64,000 nt of DNA from Cristatella mucedo (taxonomy: Eukaryota; Bryozoa; Phylactolaemata; Cristatellidae), in the NCBI GenBank assembly GCA_009760855.2, contig WPIO01000019.1, positions 3,099,501 through 3,163,500 on the forward strand, read 5' to 3'. This document shows, piece by piece, positions 41,971-57,589 of the stretch (positions within the stretch are counted from its first letter, which is position 1; each line of letters starts with the position of its first letter). Both the position numbers and the translations under genes were made by a program. The notes under the pieces are model-generated. The model saw only the letters and a program-made list of their open reading frames with translations. It was not told the DNA's origin and ran no database searches.

Positions 41971-42760
41971 ATGGAGATAATTACTGGAGTCAACGGCATA
42001 ATTTTCTCTGATTTGGATTGCGGATCCAAAAAAATCACTAGCCTAGGAACCCCTGTTGCCGATACGAACGCACTGAATCTTTCATGCGCTGTAAGTTCGG
42101 ACTTCAGTGGCCAAGTGGTATCAAACGCTTCAGGATCATTTGCAACTGTTAGCTCGCTTGGCACTCTGTTGCCAAAAAGTCTTTGAATTATGAGTTCTCA
42201 ACTAAACTGCGTGAACATTAAAGGAATTTCTGGTAACTCTGCTGATGGAACTGGCTTTACGAGCCCACGAATTTACAAAGTAATCAATTATGGCATGCTG
42301 AAGTTGATGTCATAATTCTTTGCTGGTGTTGCTAAAGGAAATCTTGACTTCAGCAATTATACAATTACGAATGTAAAAGACTCAGGATTAGTTTCTAAGC
42401 AGTATGTTGATACTGCTAGACAACAGTTGAGCATTAGGTACCTAAAGGTCACGAGTTTCCCGAGTTTGCTCGAACTTGGCCACTTTGGCACACAATTTAA
42501 CCGCTGACACAGAAAACTCGCCTATTCAGCTTATTCCTGCAGACATGCCAGTGTTAGACACAAAAAGTAACAAGGTTGGGTTTGCTACTCCTATTACAAC
42601 ATTTATTCCTGGAACTGTTGATGCATTTGGCATTGTTTCTAATGTATTATGGAGCAGTGATAAAACTGGACTATTTGTTGAACTAACTAACTTTTGATAG
42701 CACTTACGGAGTTACTGGCACTCTGATGTTAGTGATTAGAATTACATGCTAAGAAGATAA
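41971..42760 (+). pseudogene. Fibre-like protein 1a (element B)
   Basis: Begins 'MEIITGVNGIIFSDLDCGSK' and 'SLGTPVADTNALNLSCAVSS', then after frame changes 'LNCVNIKGISGNSADGT', 'VKDSGLVSKQYVDT' and a beta-rich end. It matches 5,529-6,395 along the length ('GISGNSADGT' in both). Stops and shifts at about 42,186, 42,314 and 42,480. Confidence 0.6.
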
Positions 42761-42849
42761 TTAAAGTGATAATGTAGATGCGTGATTAACAACTTTTTTG
42801 TTGATAAGTCTGTAAGTACGTTGGGTTTCTTCTTGGTATAGTATAGAAA

Positions 42850-44670
42850 ATGTCTCTCGGCTACAGAAGGAAAGGATCTCAGGCAAAGAATTATATGTGG
42901 AGAACTTGCGATATACTTGCTGGAAACTTGAACATAAATGGGAACCTAATAAAAAACTTAGATGACCCTGTGAATTCTGGCGATGCAGTAAATTGAAAGT
43001 ACATTTATACTAATTTGTGTACCAAAGTTTCTAGAGGAACTACAGCTGGTGGCGATCTTGATATGAATGGTCACCGAGTACTAGACCTTGCTAATCCTTT
43101 TAATCCAAGTGATGCAGCAACGAAAGACTGATAAGCTGATATAAAGTTAGCATTAACTGGGAGGAGAAATTACTGGGATTTTCACAGCTCATGGTTTGAT
43201 TAATATTAGCGATCCTTCTTATTCTAGCACATGTGTGCCAAACCGAGAGTACATTGACGCTATCTTTGTTAGGACGACTTTTGGAACTTTTAGTGGGCAG
43301 CTGAATATGCAGGGAAACGCTATAAGAATAACATCAGATCCGATTAACCCAAATGATGGCGTAAGTTTATATTAACTAAGTAGACAATAGATGGTAATTT
43401 TAAAAGTAGTAAGGTTTTTATGAAGTTTTGTTACTTCCACTTCTGGGTGGGCTTCTGACTTAGGAGAACTTGTAGTTTCTAGAGGTATATTTGTATTGTG
43501 CGCTAAATGTGACTACCTTTTCTTTCCAGGGGCGTCAGTTCCAATAATTCCTTTCCCTTCTGGCGTTGAGAGTTTTCCTACTGGAAACAAATTGTATGGA
43601 ATGTATGTTTTAGATGCAGACAATATATTAATACAGGGAGGATCGTATCGCTGTGGAAACAATCTAATTAATAAGTCTCTAAATGTTATTGTTTATATGG
43701 CTTTGCAGTAAAATGTTAACGAGAAAGTTGCTAGACATGAAAGGAACTCTGGACTGCCAGGAAAATAAACTAATAAATCGTGGTAGCACGATTGACTCTT
43801 TGGAAGCAGTTACCAAAACTTTTTCCGATACTAACTATCTAAGAAAAGATTCCGATTCATTTGTTCGATGAGATTTGTCTGCGTGCTTAAGAAAATGTTT
43901 GCCTATTAAATCCTGTAAATGGAACAGATGCTGTCACAAAGGAATACCTTGACACTAAAGTGGCTAAGGGTGGCAGCGACATAACTGGGGATTTAAAAGT
44001 TGGTAGGTTAATTAATAATAATGGATTTATTGGATTCACAAAAGGAAAAGTGTCAAGTATTTGCTTGAGAAATAGCCCTTCTGATAACCCTCTCTCTTTT
44101 CATGGTGATCTTACTGTTCCTAGTGTAATTAATGTTGTAATGTAGATGTTAATTATCTTTCAAGACTAAGTGACGTCCATATTTTTAAATCTACTTACAC
44201 GAAATATGCCATACCATTAAAGAATTGTATTGTTGGGCTGCCGGAAAATGTTCAACCAAAAGATGTTTTTTCTTTGATCTTGGTGATGGAGGATCTTATT
44301 ACAAAGTTTCTTACCTTGGTCCTTCTACAGTTCATCAATATGCTAACTTATATAGACTTAGTGTTGATATAACTATTTTTCCTGCTCGAAGATTATTTGA
44401 TCAGACTTGGTTTGTTAATTATTATTTATGGAATCAAAATTATACTTTACAACTATATTTTCCAATAACAAATTACATGTAAAAACATTCCGCATAAGCG
44501 AACAAATCATTTTTCCCTATTTTTCAGAATTTAACAGTTATTCTTTTACTCTTGATTCTGGAGGACAACTTCATATCAATAAAGGTTATTTTGCTATTTG
44601 TATACCAGGAGTTTCTGTTTCTCAGATAGAGATTATACTTATGAGGGATTTTAATTTTTCGTCTACTTAA
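42850..44670 (+). pseudogene. Fibre-like protein 1b (element B)
   Basis: Starts behind GTATAGTATAGAAA with 'MSLGYRRKGSQAKN'. Repeats 'NLDDPVNSGDAVN', 'LANPFNPSDAATKD', 'DPINPNDGV' and 'NPVNGTDAVTKEYLD' mark a fibre shaft; later parts in several frames include 'NNNGFIGF' (also 'NNVGFIGYW' in A) and a C-terminal beta region. Ends at 44,670, overlapping the convergent gene by 3 bases. Confidence 0.6.
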
Positions 44671-45051
44671 ACTCTCCAATCTAACGAATCTTGTATAAAT
44701 TCCTTTGGTTCAGTTAATCCTTCAAACAGTCCTGAGTCTAATGCTTTTTGTAGTCTTTTTTGTCTCAATTTTTTAGAGTAAGCTTATGATCTGATACAAC
44801 CAATCGTTTCAATGTTAAGATCATTTAGAAACTCTTCGAAAATGGAACCATCCTGAACATTTAAAAAAACTCCAGACATCTTTAGATCTGTGCAGGAAAT
44901 CCTTGGAGCTTTATATTCAAACACTGGTTTCAATGCTTCAAGTAAAGAATCCCAGATGTCTTCAATGCGACCCATTGGGACGACACAAATCAAAAAATTG
45001 CTAAGCTGTTGGCCCTGAGCTTCCGTCAGTTCACCTTGTTTCTATTGGAAT
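44667..45051 (-). pseudogene. Small unknown protein (element B), start codon lost
   Basis: Carries 'VPMGRIEDIWDSLLEALKP' and 'DGSIFEEFLNDLNIE', then 'LDSGLFEGLTEPKEFI' and ends 'DSLDWRV'. Copy of 2,998-3,385. The box TAGTATAGAAA at about 45,052-45,062 is kept but the following ATG is now ATT. Confidence 0.55.
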
Positions 45052-45074
45052 AATTTTCTATACTACGTAAATTT

Positions 45075-45581
45075 TTATTGCGGAACTGTCATAAATGAAG
45101 CAGCAGACGGCGCCGATGATGAAGCAGCTGCCGCAATAGCCGCCTTTTGCCTTGCACTTGTGCCATCTTGTGCTATCTGGCAGAATTGCATTGCACTCGT
45201 CTTTCACAGTGCCTGAGATGTCTGTTTTATTCCTGATACTCCAGAGATCACTGTAGAAAGGCTTGGTAGTTGGCCAGCAATCCATGTAGTGTATCCTGAA
45301 ATTTCGCTTGGAGTGTCTAGTAGTGCGTCAATTTTATTTCGGACAGTAGTTTTGAGGTCATCAGTAACTTGAGTGATACCAGCTGAAATTACTTTCGGCG
45401 CTTTGGCGTCGCACTCTTCAAGGTAGAATTTCTTTACTGAAGTGTCTGTCATTATTGAGATGTCTGAATCAAGCGTTTGTGCGTCATGAGCAGTCATTCT
45501 TGATTTAACAAGATAATCTACGTATGCTTTCAGTGCTGTTACAGTTGTTGCAAGATTCGGATCAGTAACTGCTGCGGACAT
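45075..45581 (-). pseudogene. Ala/Ser-rich conserved protein (element B)
   Basis: Starts behind TGTATAGAGAA. 'AYVDYLVKSRMTAHDAQTLD', 'PSLSTVISGVSGIK' and, after a frameshift near 45,215, 'VKDECNAILP' and 'ARQKAAIAAAASSSAPSAA'. Copy of 2,482-2,961. Confidence 0.65.
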
Positions 45582-45659
45582 TTCTCTATACAAAAATTTA
45601 AAAAAAAACATGCACACAAAGAAATAATTACTACAAACATTGATAAGCTAATTTCATTG

Positions 45660-45933
45660 ATGTTACGATCTCGACGCTTCATTTGGTCTTTGGTTTCTTC
45701 TTCTTGCTTTCAGCTTCGGCTGAAACATTGCAATTAATTTGGCTCGATATTCTATTAGCTTATCACAAGTGCCGCAGATCTCTACAAAGATGTCACGATA
45801 GCATGTACCTAGATCGGAATTAGTTTTTCGAGAGAATGCTTATCGATTCGAGGATCAGCACCTTTTTACTTTTGCTGATAAATCTTGAGTGCTAGCTCTC
45901 GTGATTGATCACAGCTGTGAATTCAAGAGACAT
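45660..45933 (-). pseudogene. Small unknown protein (element B)
   Basis: Starts behind ATTATATAGAATAG. Pieces 'ALKIYQQK', 'GADPRIDKHSLEKLIP' and 'ICGTCDKLIEYRAK' match the LINE-split gene at 1,363-2,155 of A. Only one such gene is seen here, so the tandem pair is specific to A or one copy has been lost. Confidence 0.5.
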
Positions 45934-45989
45934 CTATTCTATATAATAATAAAAAGGTGTAATCGAAGTTCTACATCAGTTTCACTATG

Positions 45990-46240
45990 AGAACCAGATT
46001 CAGAATAGAAAACGTCATAAGAGTAGAATTATATCTCAGATTCATAATCGGTGTCTGATTCTGACTCTTGATTGGGATCGTAATCAGGGTCATTATCATA
46101 ATAATCAGGGAATTAGTATCCATTTCTAGTTCTTCTGATAGCACTTGTTCAGTTGGAAGTTAAGTCTCGAGTAATTTTTTTTTACTACTGTTGAGAAAAA
46201 TCCTTTGGGCTCATCACGAAGAATTTTGGCCATTGTCTTC
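45990..46240 (-). pseudogene. Acidic protein remnant (element B)
   Basis: A box CTAGTATAGAAGACA precedes 'MAKILRDEPKGFF'. The acidic end, in another frame, reads 'YDNDPDYDPNQESESDTDYE'. Copy of 1,024-1,326. Confidence 0.5.
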
Positions 46241-46259
46241 TATACTAGGGTAATTTTTT

Positions 46260-49200
46260 ATTTCAAAATGAAATAATCAGACTTGGCATGTTGTGCTGAA
46301 GCCTCCTATTGCTGCGATTCTTTAGTGCCCATAGGCATACGAGTGTACTCTGCATTTAAGCCAATACCGTTTGGACTCATATGCTAATAGTGCTACTTTC
46401 GTTTTCTTAACCGTGTACATCTTGTGTTTTTTACTTCGAAACTAACATTGTGAAAAATCTTTGGGAACTCTTGTCTTTAGGCAGTCCTTGAAGTCTCTGT
46501 GTTTTAACGTTTATTGATTACGAGCTCCCTTACTCCTTTGGCCTTCTTTGATTTACCAACAGAGCCTTCTTGGATTTACCAACAGAGTCCCTTCCTTATT
46601 TAATATATCATTCATTTCACAAACTTCTCCCTCATTGTAAGCAGTAAAGGAATATAGCTTCGGTTGTAAGAAGACACATTCGTTGAGTATCGCAGTTTGG
46701 ACCTTATCGGTTATTTCATCTTACAATTTCCCAACAACTTTCTTACTGTCGTTTTATCATTTGAGTTGCTTTCTCGTTTGCCCAGAAAGGATAATCCTTG
46801 AGAAATGTTGTTAAATTTAGAAAATGCGGGTAATCGATGAAATCCTTATAAACATCATCTGCAAATATCTCATTACGAGAGAATCAGTATCCGTGTACAT
46901 TAAATTTATGTTGGGGCCACAGCGCTTTTTTATAGATAAATAATAAAACTTTTGCATTAATAACTTTGAACATTCAAGTATGCAGAAACCGACGTAAATA
47001 GGCTTATTCAAAACAACGCTTTCCTTGCTACTCTCCATGCAAACAATATTATCTGTTAAGATTTTCCTATCGAGGAAATGTGGGCTTCGATAATTCTTGG
47101 TCATTAGGGCTCATTCTTTTTCTGAACTTTCACTGAATATCTATATTCGTACCCCCTCGAACGTTTTCCATAGTCTTGCCCAAGAAAGAATTGTATAGGA
47201 GTTTGAAGAAATTCTTCTCAAAATCAATCGTTGCTTCATTTCTGAACCTGGTGTTATTCTTAATGTAAAAACTAAACCAATCGTCTTGATTGAAATGCAA
47301 AACTCTATGTATACGAGTCACCTCGTAACCTAATTCAGCGCAAGACTTCAAAGCCAAATAATGGATTGCATATTTTTCTTTCGGTTCTAAATCAAGTATT
47401 AACTTTTGCAATCACCCCTGTTGAAAGAAGTTTGATAAGGCGAATGGTTCTTTTTCTTAACTTTCTTGGTTTCAGAAAGCAGAGGATAATCAGAAAAATA
47501 AATTGTGCTTTATCCTTAGGGTTATGCATATCTACCTCTAAGACAAATCCTTGCTTAGAATTGTGCTTAAACTTTTATATAATATCAATCTTGTAAGCAT
47601 TCCATAGATCTACTTTGTACTTCGACAAAAATCTAAATCCTTCAATTGGCAAAAACTGTTGCATCGCTCATCCATACAAATTGGTTGCATCGAAATACAA
47701 GAGATAAGAAGATAACTTTTGTGGATCGAAACCAACGCGCAGAGGATTATTTGCTTTTGTATATCGCTTAGAAACTTGTGTCATACGCCCTCTGATCTCC
47801 TTTTCAAAGAACAAGTACTTGTCAGGATCAGTTAATAACTCAAGTACAACGCCCGTGTGCTTTAAGCCCGAAGTCCACGTCAGTTGAGGTGTGGTTAAAA
47901 ACCTAGCTGGATCGATCTGGTAATTAACCGTGATCAAATCACGGAAGCGCTCCGGCTAAAGCCAAAACATCGATTATTAGGTAAAGATCGTGGTATTCTT
48001 TCATGTTGCGAATTCCAAAGGCATTCTAAACTTTTTGGACGTGCTCACATTCTTCAGGTTTTATTGCTCCACTCAAACAAGAATAAAACTTTTCAATTGG
48101 GGAAAAAGAGATCTCTTCGAACCTAGCAAAAGAATCCATATACTCGTAAGGATATACTCCTTTCTGAGTTAGCAGAGCAATTTGCTCATCAGTTGCTTCG
48201 TGGAAATGGCGTCTTGTAGTTTTAAATCTGTCAGGGCAAATCCTCAACTTCAGATTGCATTAGTTATGTACCGCACCCCTGTACTTTCTACTCAAGAGGC
48301 AATGATCCAACACCTTGGGCTCTGGTGCTAAACACAGTCCACAAATCCAGCAAGAAGAGGCCTTGTCATATTCTTCCCTTTGGTTACTGGTCATAGTTGA
48401 CCTATCAAAGACTTTATGTTTCTGCAATATTTCCTTGAGGATGTCAACCTGTTTGTCTCGCTCTTGTTTAGGGGAAAGCAATGTAAACTTTGTGAGGGCC
48501 AAATGTTGAAACAACATTTTCCTCACTGTCTAAGATTACAAATCCGCCAGAGCTAGGATTATGCTGGTTGTTAGAACCCTTAACTGCTTCTTCGGGATAT
48601 TCTATATTGCCAAGCAAGGCCTCAAAATCTGCATATGCGACTAAAGGAGACTTAATCATCTTGTCAAATTCCCTCAACTTTACCAAATGTCCTGTGCCGT
48701 CCTTTCGACTTTTAGCGAATGGCATCTTTACCTTTGCTTGGCCACAATGTTGTGATCGGCAATCAACCACATGCGCTTGTAATTTATCTTGCTTGTAAAA
48801 CAAAGATAGGCACCTCTTACAGAACAACCTAGTTCCAACATCTTTTTCAGTCTTGCATAAAGAGTTGAAATTAGTTATTAATGCGAAATGCGATTTACCT
48901 TGATTTTCATACAAACGTAGATTACGTGTTTTTTACACTCATCCACTAACCACATTTTCATGCTGACCCTGTGCATGTCACCCCTAACCATGTTATTCAT
49001 TTTGTTTGCTTATCAAGCATGATATTACTCACCATTCCATTTCCCTTTGCAGCAAATGTAAAGCGCCTAGAGAGAGATTGAGTTATCTGAGGGCGCTTTA
49101 TCAAGTGCATTATCATTATTATCATTATTATTATTATCTTCGCACACTATTAGAGGTGTGAGGCAAGAAGAATACCCATGGACATTGAATTGTAATACCA

Positions 49201-50198
49201 AACAACGTAGAAAGCTTTGGTATATCTTTTGCTCTTATAGGCACGTTTTCATTTACCATAAAGGGTATTTGTTTGTCATTTTCATTTTTGGGGAAAAACA
49301 GAGGCCTTAGCAAAGGTAGTAGGTCTTCGTGATTCTCATTCGTCTTCTCTCTTAAATCATGTATCATCTCAGGGTGCTTCTTTGTAGGGTATGAAGACCT
49401 CAGAACACACCATAGAGCGCAAAAATTAACATCTTTGTACTCTTATGTTTATGACAAACCTTTTATTTTGCAGCTTTTCTTGTAGAGGGCAAAAAGACCC
49501 TCAACTTGGGGAACAAACCTAGTAAACTTTGCAAAGGCGATGGTAATAGCTACTGTCACCCAATTGCAGCCCACCTCGTTCCATTCCTCGACTATAGTAT
49601 CAAAGCCGGCAAATCCTCTTTAATAATCCTACCTTAGTGAGACAATCGATTAAGAATCTCGGGCTCTAATCCTCCGATAATCGCTGCGTAAATCGGTCGA
49701 TTTCTTTCATTTTTTAGTTTCACTTGAATTACAAGGCTCGTCTTAACATTTGCAGAGGACGAAGAAACATATTTCATTACGGAAATTAGTCTTGGTGTAC
49801 GCTTTTGCCTGAAAACGCTCAAATCGGACTCGTCGGCTTTAAATCCTTCATATCTATCAAATTTAATATTAATCTATCTCATTGCCACTGATAGTCTTTC
49901 TGCCAAGAAACAAACCAGTATTTTTAATCTTTTACAAGCACATAGCTCCCCTGAAAAAAGCGACGTGTTTAAGACTTAGTTGTTTCAATTTGGGTTTAGA
50001 AGAAAGATCTTGCATAAGTTTTTCAATGTCTGCTCAAGACACCAGATAGCTCACAACTCGGTTGGACATTGCGTACTTCTTGTTAAAAGCACGATTTCAC
50101 ACCAAGCTTACTTTCATAACATTGAGACCAATCCCTTCGCATGCTCACAAAAACGTTTCTCCTTTGCGCCTTGAAAACACTTCACTTGAAAGCGACAT
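46260..50198 (-). pseudogene. Protein-primed-type family B DNA polymerase (element B), interrupted
   Basis: Nearly the whole gene, in many frames. From the N-terminus: 'GGLEPEILNRLSH' (49,640), 'FGITIQCPWVF' (49,180), then past the LINE insert a zinc-knuckle region 'LFCKRCLSLFYKQDKLQAHV', exonuclease motif 'PLVAYADFEALLG' (48,630), 'KGVYPYEYMDSF' (48,160), palm motif A 'YFDATNLYG' (47,670), motif B 'KLLYNSFLGKTMENV' (47,170), motif C 'LMYTDTDSLV' (46,880) and the end 'SKRYWLKCRVHSYAYGH' (46,340). All catalytic motifs are readable, but about ten frame breaks and a LINE insertion make it inactive. Confidence 0.85.
48935..49136 (+). mobile_element. LINE-1 3' end inserted in the polymerase gene
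   Basis: CATCCACTAACCACATTTTC to the tail TTATCATTATTATTATTATC, matching 28,320-28,512 and 59,880-60,085. It separates two parts of the polymerase that abut in the protein. Confidence 0.85.
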
Positions 50199-50281
50199 TT
50201 CCTACGTAAATAAAAAAATATTTTCCTTCAAATTAACTGCAAAAGTTTTACTATAGTATAAGTAGCTAATTTTTGCGAGGG

Positions 50282-50415
50282 CCACATGGTAAGTGACTGA
50301 CTCATGGTAGACACACTTATCCGACCTATTTTTAAATGAGACCGAGCTTGGGCGAATAAGAAAACTGCATTGGATGAGGGAGAGGCTGCCATGAGTCAAA
50401 ATCGCTTAATACTAC
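50282..50415. repeat. Right terminus of element B: fold-back terminal repeat
   Basis: The inner arm (50,288-50,317, GGTAAGTGACTGACTCATGG...) and outer arm (50,382-50,415, GAGGCTGCCATGAGTCAAAA to TACTAC) are inverted copies. The whole region is an inverted match to 30,072-30,240 at the other end, and its outer arm resembles that of A at 17,659-17,690 (GAGGCTGCCA, then AAAATC, then CTTA.TACTAC). Confidence 0.7.
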
Positions 50416-51348
50416 CCTTGAGGGACTGCACCGATGAACGGTCTCGTGTGTCAGACCTGACCCCCACACGACAAGTATGTTTAATCCTGCCCAGTACCGC
50501 GTCTGCCACACCGATCGATGTTCTCATTCAGTCACGTAGAACATCAAGGTTAATGGTGTCGAGGTCGTTAGTTGCTTTAGCTAAACGACATTAAAAACTA
50601 AACTACCGCTCATAGTGGCTCGACTAGAAAGCGGAAGCCTTTGCTTTGAAGATCCTAGACTGGAACTCACAAAAAACTACTTCCATGCTACTCAATACCT
50701 CAACTGCTCTCAACCCGGCTACGCTTCTCATTCTGCTTTGTGAGATGGTCTGTTAGCTAACGAATGCATAACAAAAGCCGTATAGGCTGCCCTAAACAAA
50801 ACTTGTATTCATAGTGCTTGTGGCTCTACAGACCGAGATGCATTACGTTACATTAGATGTACGGCTTTCAGTTAGAATGTCAATGGCCCTAAGTTTCATC
50901 ACTAAGGCGAACCTAATGACGTACCCCTATACCATGCCGAATCTAACCAGAAGCAGTATTAAACTTGGCTGCATAAACAATATTTCAACTACCAACACAG
51001 TTTGCTTAAGGATCTGCGATGGCTTACGGCACTTATATAGCAGTGATGTCGACGTAAAAATTAGATTGTGCTAACAAATTTGTGCATCGATCTTTAAACT
51101 AGTACGAATTACAGGTCGTTCATTGCTAAAAGCTGAAACCCCCTTGTGACTGAGGCTTTTTTAACATATCAGATGGTTACGCCATAACCGATTCCATTTC
51201 ACTATTGTAGATGTCCTTACGTTTCTTTTGTTATATGCGTACTAGCTCTGAAAAATATTGGGCACTTTGTATTGGGCAAGATGCAGTAGTTAACACGGAT
51301 TATCGTACATTAACCAAATTATAGACACTCAAGTATACAATTAAACCT
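50416..51348. other. Host DNA between element B and EF1A copy 2
   Basis: No gene, repeat or RNA recognised. Composition returns to host-like mixed sequence at about 50,400. Confidence 0.5.
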
Positions 51349-53495
<2,147 letters not shown>

Positions 53496-55671
53496 AGTGA
53501 CTATATCGCATATGAAAACCACGCAATGCACAACAATTTCTTGCTGTATATTAAAGCGTCGCCGCAGAACGCATTTTATAACAGCAATGAACATGTATGT
53601 CAGCTTAAGTCAAAGTCTCAAGATGTCGGCGCCCCGCCATGTACGAATGAATGACCGAAACGTGTTACGACAAATAGCGCCCCTTCACTACGCTAAATAA
53701 GCTGAAGCACGTAACAACGCCACGCTAATATATACTCTACATCTAAATATTACTATTTTAACAAGCGATGGCATTTTGGAAATAGTGAAAGAGTCCGATG
53801 CGCGACGCCGTACCTACCCGAGCGACAGTCAAGAATGTAAAGGGATGAGGGAATATCCGCTTTGCTATATATACTCTTACCGGGGATAGGTGAATTGACC
53901 AATACCCTTACCCCTCTCTTGTTGTCTATTGGTTAGTTTTAGCACGTGACAGTGACCGCTGTAATCAGCCCCCTTGCCGCCATCTAGGTTGCTGTAAATT
54001 TTGTAGATATAATTATGCTGATAATGTTATAAATTTATCTTAAATTTACTGACACCACACTTTTCACCGTTGCGGCGAAAGCCACGCCGCAGTCGCAAGG
54101 ACCTGCTATCAGATTGCGGCGTCGTAATGTCTGCAGACCGTCCGCTTCCCATACTAGTCCCGCATTCGTCGGCGTTTCGATGCTGGTTCTGCGTTGATGG
54201 AAAATGCTTCACCCTCTCATATTAGTTGCTGGAATGGCTTTTTTGGTCTAGCTTACGAGTTGCTAACTTAGGCTATCTTGCGTGTTCGTACTTGCTTTAA
54301 TCGGTAGGCGACGAGTCGCGGGGGAAGAGCAGGAGCCGTCGTTTTCCCGATCTTTGGTCACTTTTCTGGAGCGAGTTTCTTCCTGAAGTTGTCTTGGTGA
54401 ATGTTTTTGGATAATGCGATATTTTTGAGATCGCTGGTTTCGTGCATGCGGCCAGCCATCTATCAAGTTTCGAGGACGACGCAGCGCTAGACCGCGTTCG
54501 AGTGCGTACAGATTGGACTCAGTCCTCTAGCAAGCCATATAGACAGAGCGTTCTAATCGGGCCGATGCTCGCCCGCTCACGAGTCGTTTTGCGACTCGCA
54601 ACGTTTGCACTGTGTATAGTTTCCCCCGAGTACGTATGCTTTTTGACATGTGGATTTTACAACCAAAAAATGAATTTAACCAGTTGATCATGCTTCCTTT
54701 GTAGCTTACATTAAGTGTCCAGAAAGATGTTTAGTTCTCTGAGGGTGCTACGCATATGTATTAACAAAAAGTTATGGGTGTGGGGGAGAGAAGTTGCTGT
54801 AATTGCCTGTGATTATGTACTAAGAGCTTTGACAGCACAACCGGATTACCAGCTTCTCCTTTGAATTTAACTGGGCTGCTTATTAAATAGCCGCGATCTG
54901 CATAACTTATGAGCAGTACGATGTATTACGACCGGGCCATTATTCAAAGCATGGTCCTGATCGCAGTCACCCCCTTGGACCAAAGTCTTCCGGTTGGTGT
55001 ATCTTAAGGCTGACATCCAGATACTGTAAGCCTGTTAAGGTGGTCAGCTGGAAGTCGCCTGACGTATTAGCAGCAATATAAACGCTATTGTTGTGCTTTT
55101 TCTATTGTTGTTGTTAGCACTGTGTGCAGGATATCTAGACCTGTGTTGTTATAGTCGGCCTACTAATAGCTTTTGTCGGCACATTGCCTGCATTGGGCAG
55201 CTGCAGGCTGCTGACCACTCGTCATACAACGTCGTCCAGGCTGCGCTATTGCAAACTCAGCCGTTGTCAGTGCAGCATGCATGTTATTGTGACCCTCCCC
55301 CCCCCTTTATGACAGCCACAGTTCAAGTGAAATAGCAAACTTTGTTAGGGCTGGTGAGGTCTTGCTTACATCGAGTACAAGTGGATGTCCACTGTATGTG
55401 CTCATGGCCACCGAGTGAGATATTCACTATGTGGCAGAAATGCAGTTGCCGATGCATTGCAATTAGAGCTGCTGTGATTGAGAAATACCACGATTTTCTT
55501 TAGTAACGGCTAACCTTGTGCACTTGCTTCTCGGTCCCGTAGCAGCATAGCTGCTCCAGCAAGTGCTGCCGTTTATCTCTAGCCATTGTCACGCTAGCAA
55601 ATACAAGAGGACTATGGCCTCTGGCACCACGACATATGAATAGACAATGAGGTGCCACGGAATGATGTAAA
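53496..55671. other. Host upstream region of EF1A copy 2, nothing recognised
   Basis: Must include the first exon and promoter of copy 2, not placed. A LINE-1/SINE-1 tail scrap (GAAAGATGTTTAGTTCTCTG) sits at about 54,722-54,750. No other repeat or gene is seen. Confidence 0.4.
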
Positions 55672-56347
55672 CATAATAATAATAATACATTTGTATAGTG
55701 CCCTCAGCGAAGTTTGTCTCTTTCTAGGAACTTTACATTTGCTGCAAAGGAAGCATGATCGAATGTTTAGTGGTAACATGCTCAATGACAAGCATAACAT
55801 AATTAGAGGTGACATGCACAAGGTCAGCATGCAAATATGGTTAGTGGCAGCATGTACTGTGTTAGCACGCATGAGCACACGAAGGACGAATCACGTGAAC
55901 CCACAAACTGCTGTGATAAATATGCATTTTAGCTTCTTTTTAAATGTCAAGTCAGGGGCCGTGCCATCGGGCGGTAGTGAGTTCCATGTATTAGGAGCAC
56001 TCGAACTAAGGATTTGATCTTCAAAAGATTTGAGGTTAGCTTGAGGTACAGCTAAGCGATTTAAGTCAGAAAAGCAGGTGGTACGATGCATAGCTTGGTG
56101 GGGGAGTACATCTGATAAGTAGGCTAGAGTCAAAGAATGAAGGGACCTAAAAGTGATCGACAGAACCTTGAAGACGATGTGCTGCTTGACTGCCGAGCTG
56201 GTTTGGCCCAGTGGTTAAGGTGCTCAACCGATCAAAGTCTGGCCGAGGTCGTGGGCTCGAGCCCCGTGGCATATTTGAAGCGCCTGAATAGAGACTCAGT
56301 TCTCTTAGGGTACTATACAAATGAATTATACATACATACATACATAC

Positions 56348-56399
<52 letters not shown>

Positions 56400-56850
56400 G
56401 AGCCAGTGCAGGTCGGCAAGAAGACGTGCGATGTTGCAACTGCTCACGACATGACATGCCACTCACGGCAGATAAGCCCAGCTGCCGAGTTTTGCACCAG
56501 TTGCAAGTGCCTGACTGCACAGGCCAGCCGATAGACCTGCAAGCAGTGAGTTACAGAAGTCGAGACAGGATGTCACAAATGCATGGACCAATTTAGATGC
56601 CGTATCCCTGCCTAAACAAGCCCCAATTTTAGCAGTGTTGTGCAGCTGAAAGCAGGCAGACTTTACTGTGGAGCTGATGTGGTCGCCTAATGAATGGTCA
56701 CTTTGGAACAGGACAACTAGATTTCGTGCAGATTCAACAGGAAATATGCTGGCACAGCCGATTGTGAGTGAGCGTTAAACCTTGACGATTTCTACATCAC
56801 ACTTGGTTTGCCCATTACCAATAAGTTGGCACCTTCAATTTAAGATGACA
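55672..56850 (-). mobile_element. LINE-1 fragment, itself interrupted by SINE-1
   Basis: Tail (AATAAT)n at 55,675-55,686, then the 3' end and the C-terminus of the ORF ('LSDVLPHQAMHRTTCFSDLN', 'AWNSLP'-like 'TWNSLPPDG') up to about 56,190. A SINE breaks it at 56,193-56,398, and the ORF region goes on to about 56,850 (matching 27,410-27,800). Confidence 0.8.
56193..56398 (+). mobile_element. SINE-1 copy with expanded (TACA)n/(TA)n tail
   Basis: Head GAGCTGGTTTGGCCCAGTGG with box A, box B GTGGGCTCGAGCCCC, then CGCCTGAATAGAGACTCAGT and the LINE-1-like tail. A simple repeat of TACA and TA units follows (56,326-56,396). It is nested in a LINE-1 copy. Confidence 0.85.
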
Positions 56851-57589
56851 GACTTGGGATCTTGCTCACGCTGCAGTAGAGGAAGAACGATGGCAGAGCT
56901 CTGTCCTGCCGTCGTCCTCCCTATGTTCGCTCACAGAATAAGGCTGCTGAGCAGGTAGCCCGCCAATGAGCAAAATGCATTAGCAAAAATGAATGTTGCA
57001 CCGACTGCGAGCAGATAACCTCCGCAGCTAGACAATCTGTGTGCTCATACATCGGCACGTGGCACGCACAGCAGCTTACAAAAAGCGGCCACTGATCGCT
57101 CGGCAGTGCACTGCTGCAGCCACTACAGCTATTGTTTACTGCAAAAGTTCATCCTTGGTGGCTAAGCATCTGCTGCAGGCAGTTGGGCAGTGGCCGAGGT
57201 TATGCCTCCCACTATGTGGTGCTCTCGTCTCTCGGTACGCCACGCCAAGTATGTGTTCCATCCCAATGCAACCGCATTGACAACGAGCACCCTGAAACGT
57301 CACACGTTAATTGAACACTGGAGATGACCGACCATGCAATTGCGCCAAGCACTCGCACCACAATGCATCACAAATTCGCACCGAGACGGAAGACGGGATA
57401 AAGGATGGAAAATGCTAGCAATCTCGTTCTTTGCGGTAGTAGTCCTCTTTAGTAAAGGGCACCTATGTAAACTGAGGAGTGACTTCCTAACAACTGTCCC
57501 CCTTCGGGAAGACTAGCTAGCCTATGTTAGCATATGGACGTTCCCATAAAAATACTATAAAAAATACTAGCTGATTTATCAGCCTCTAT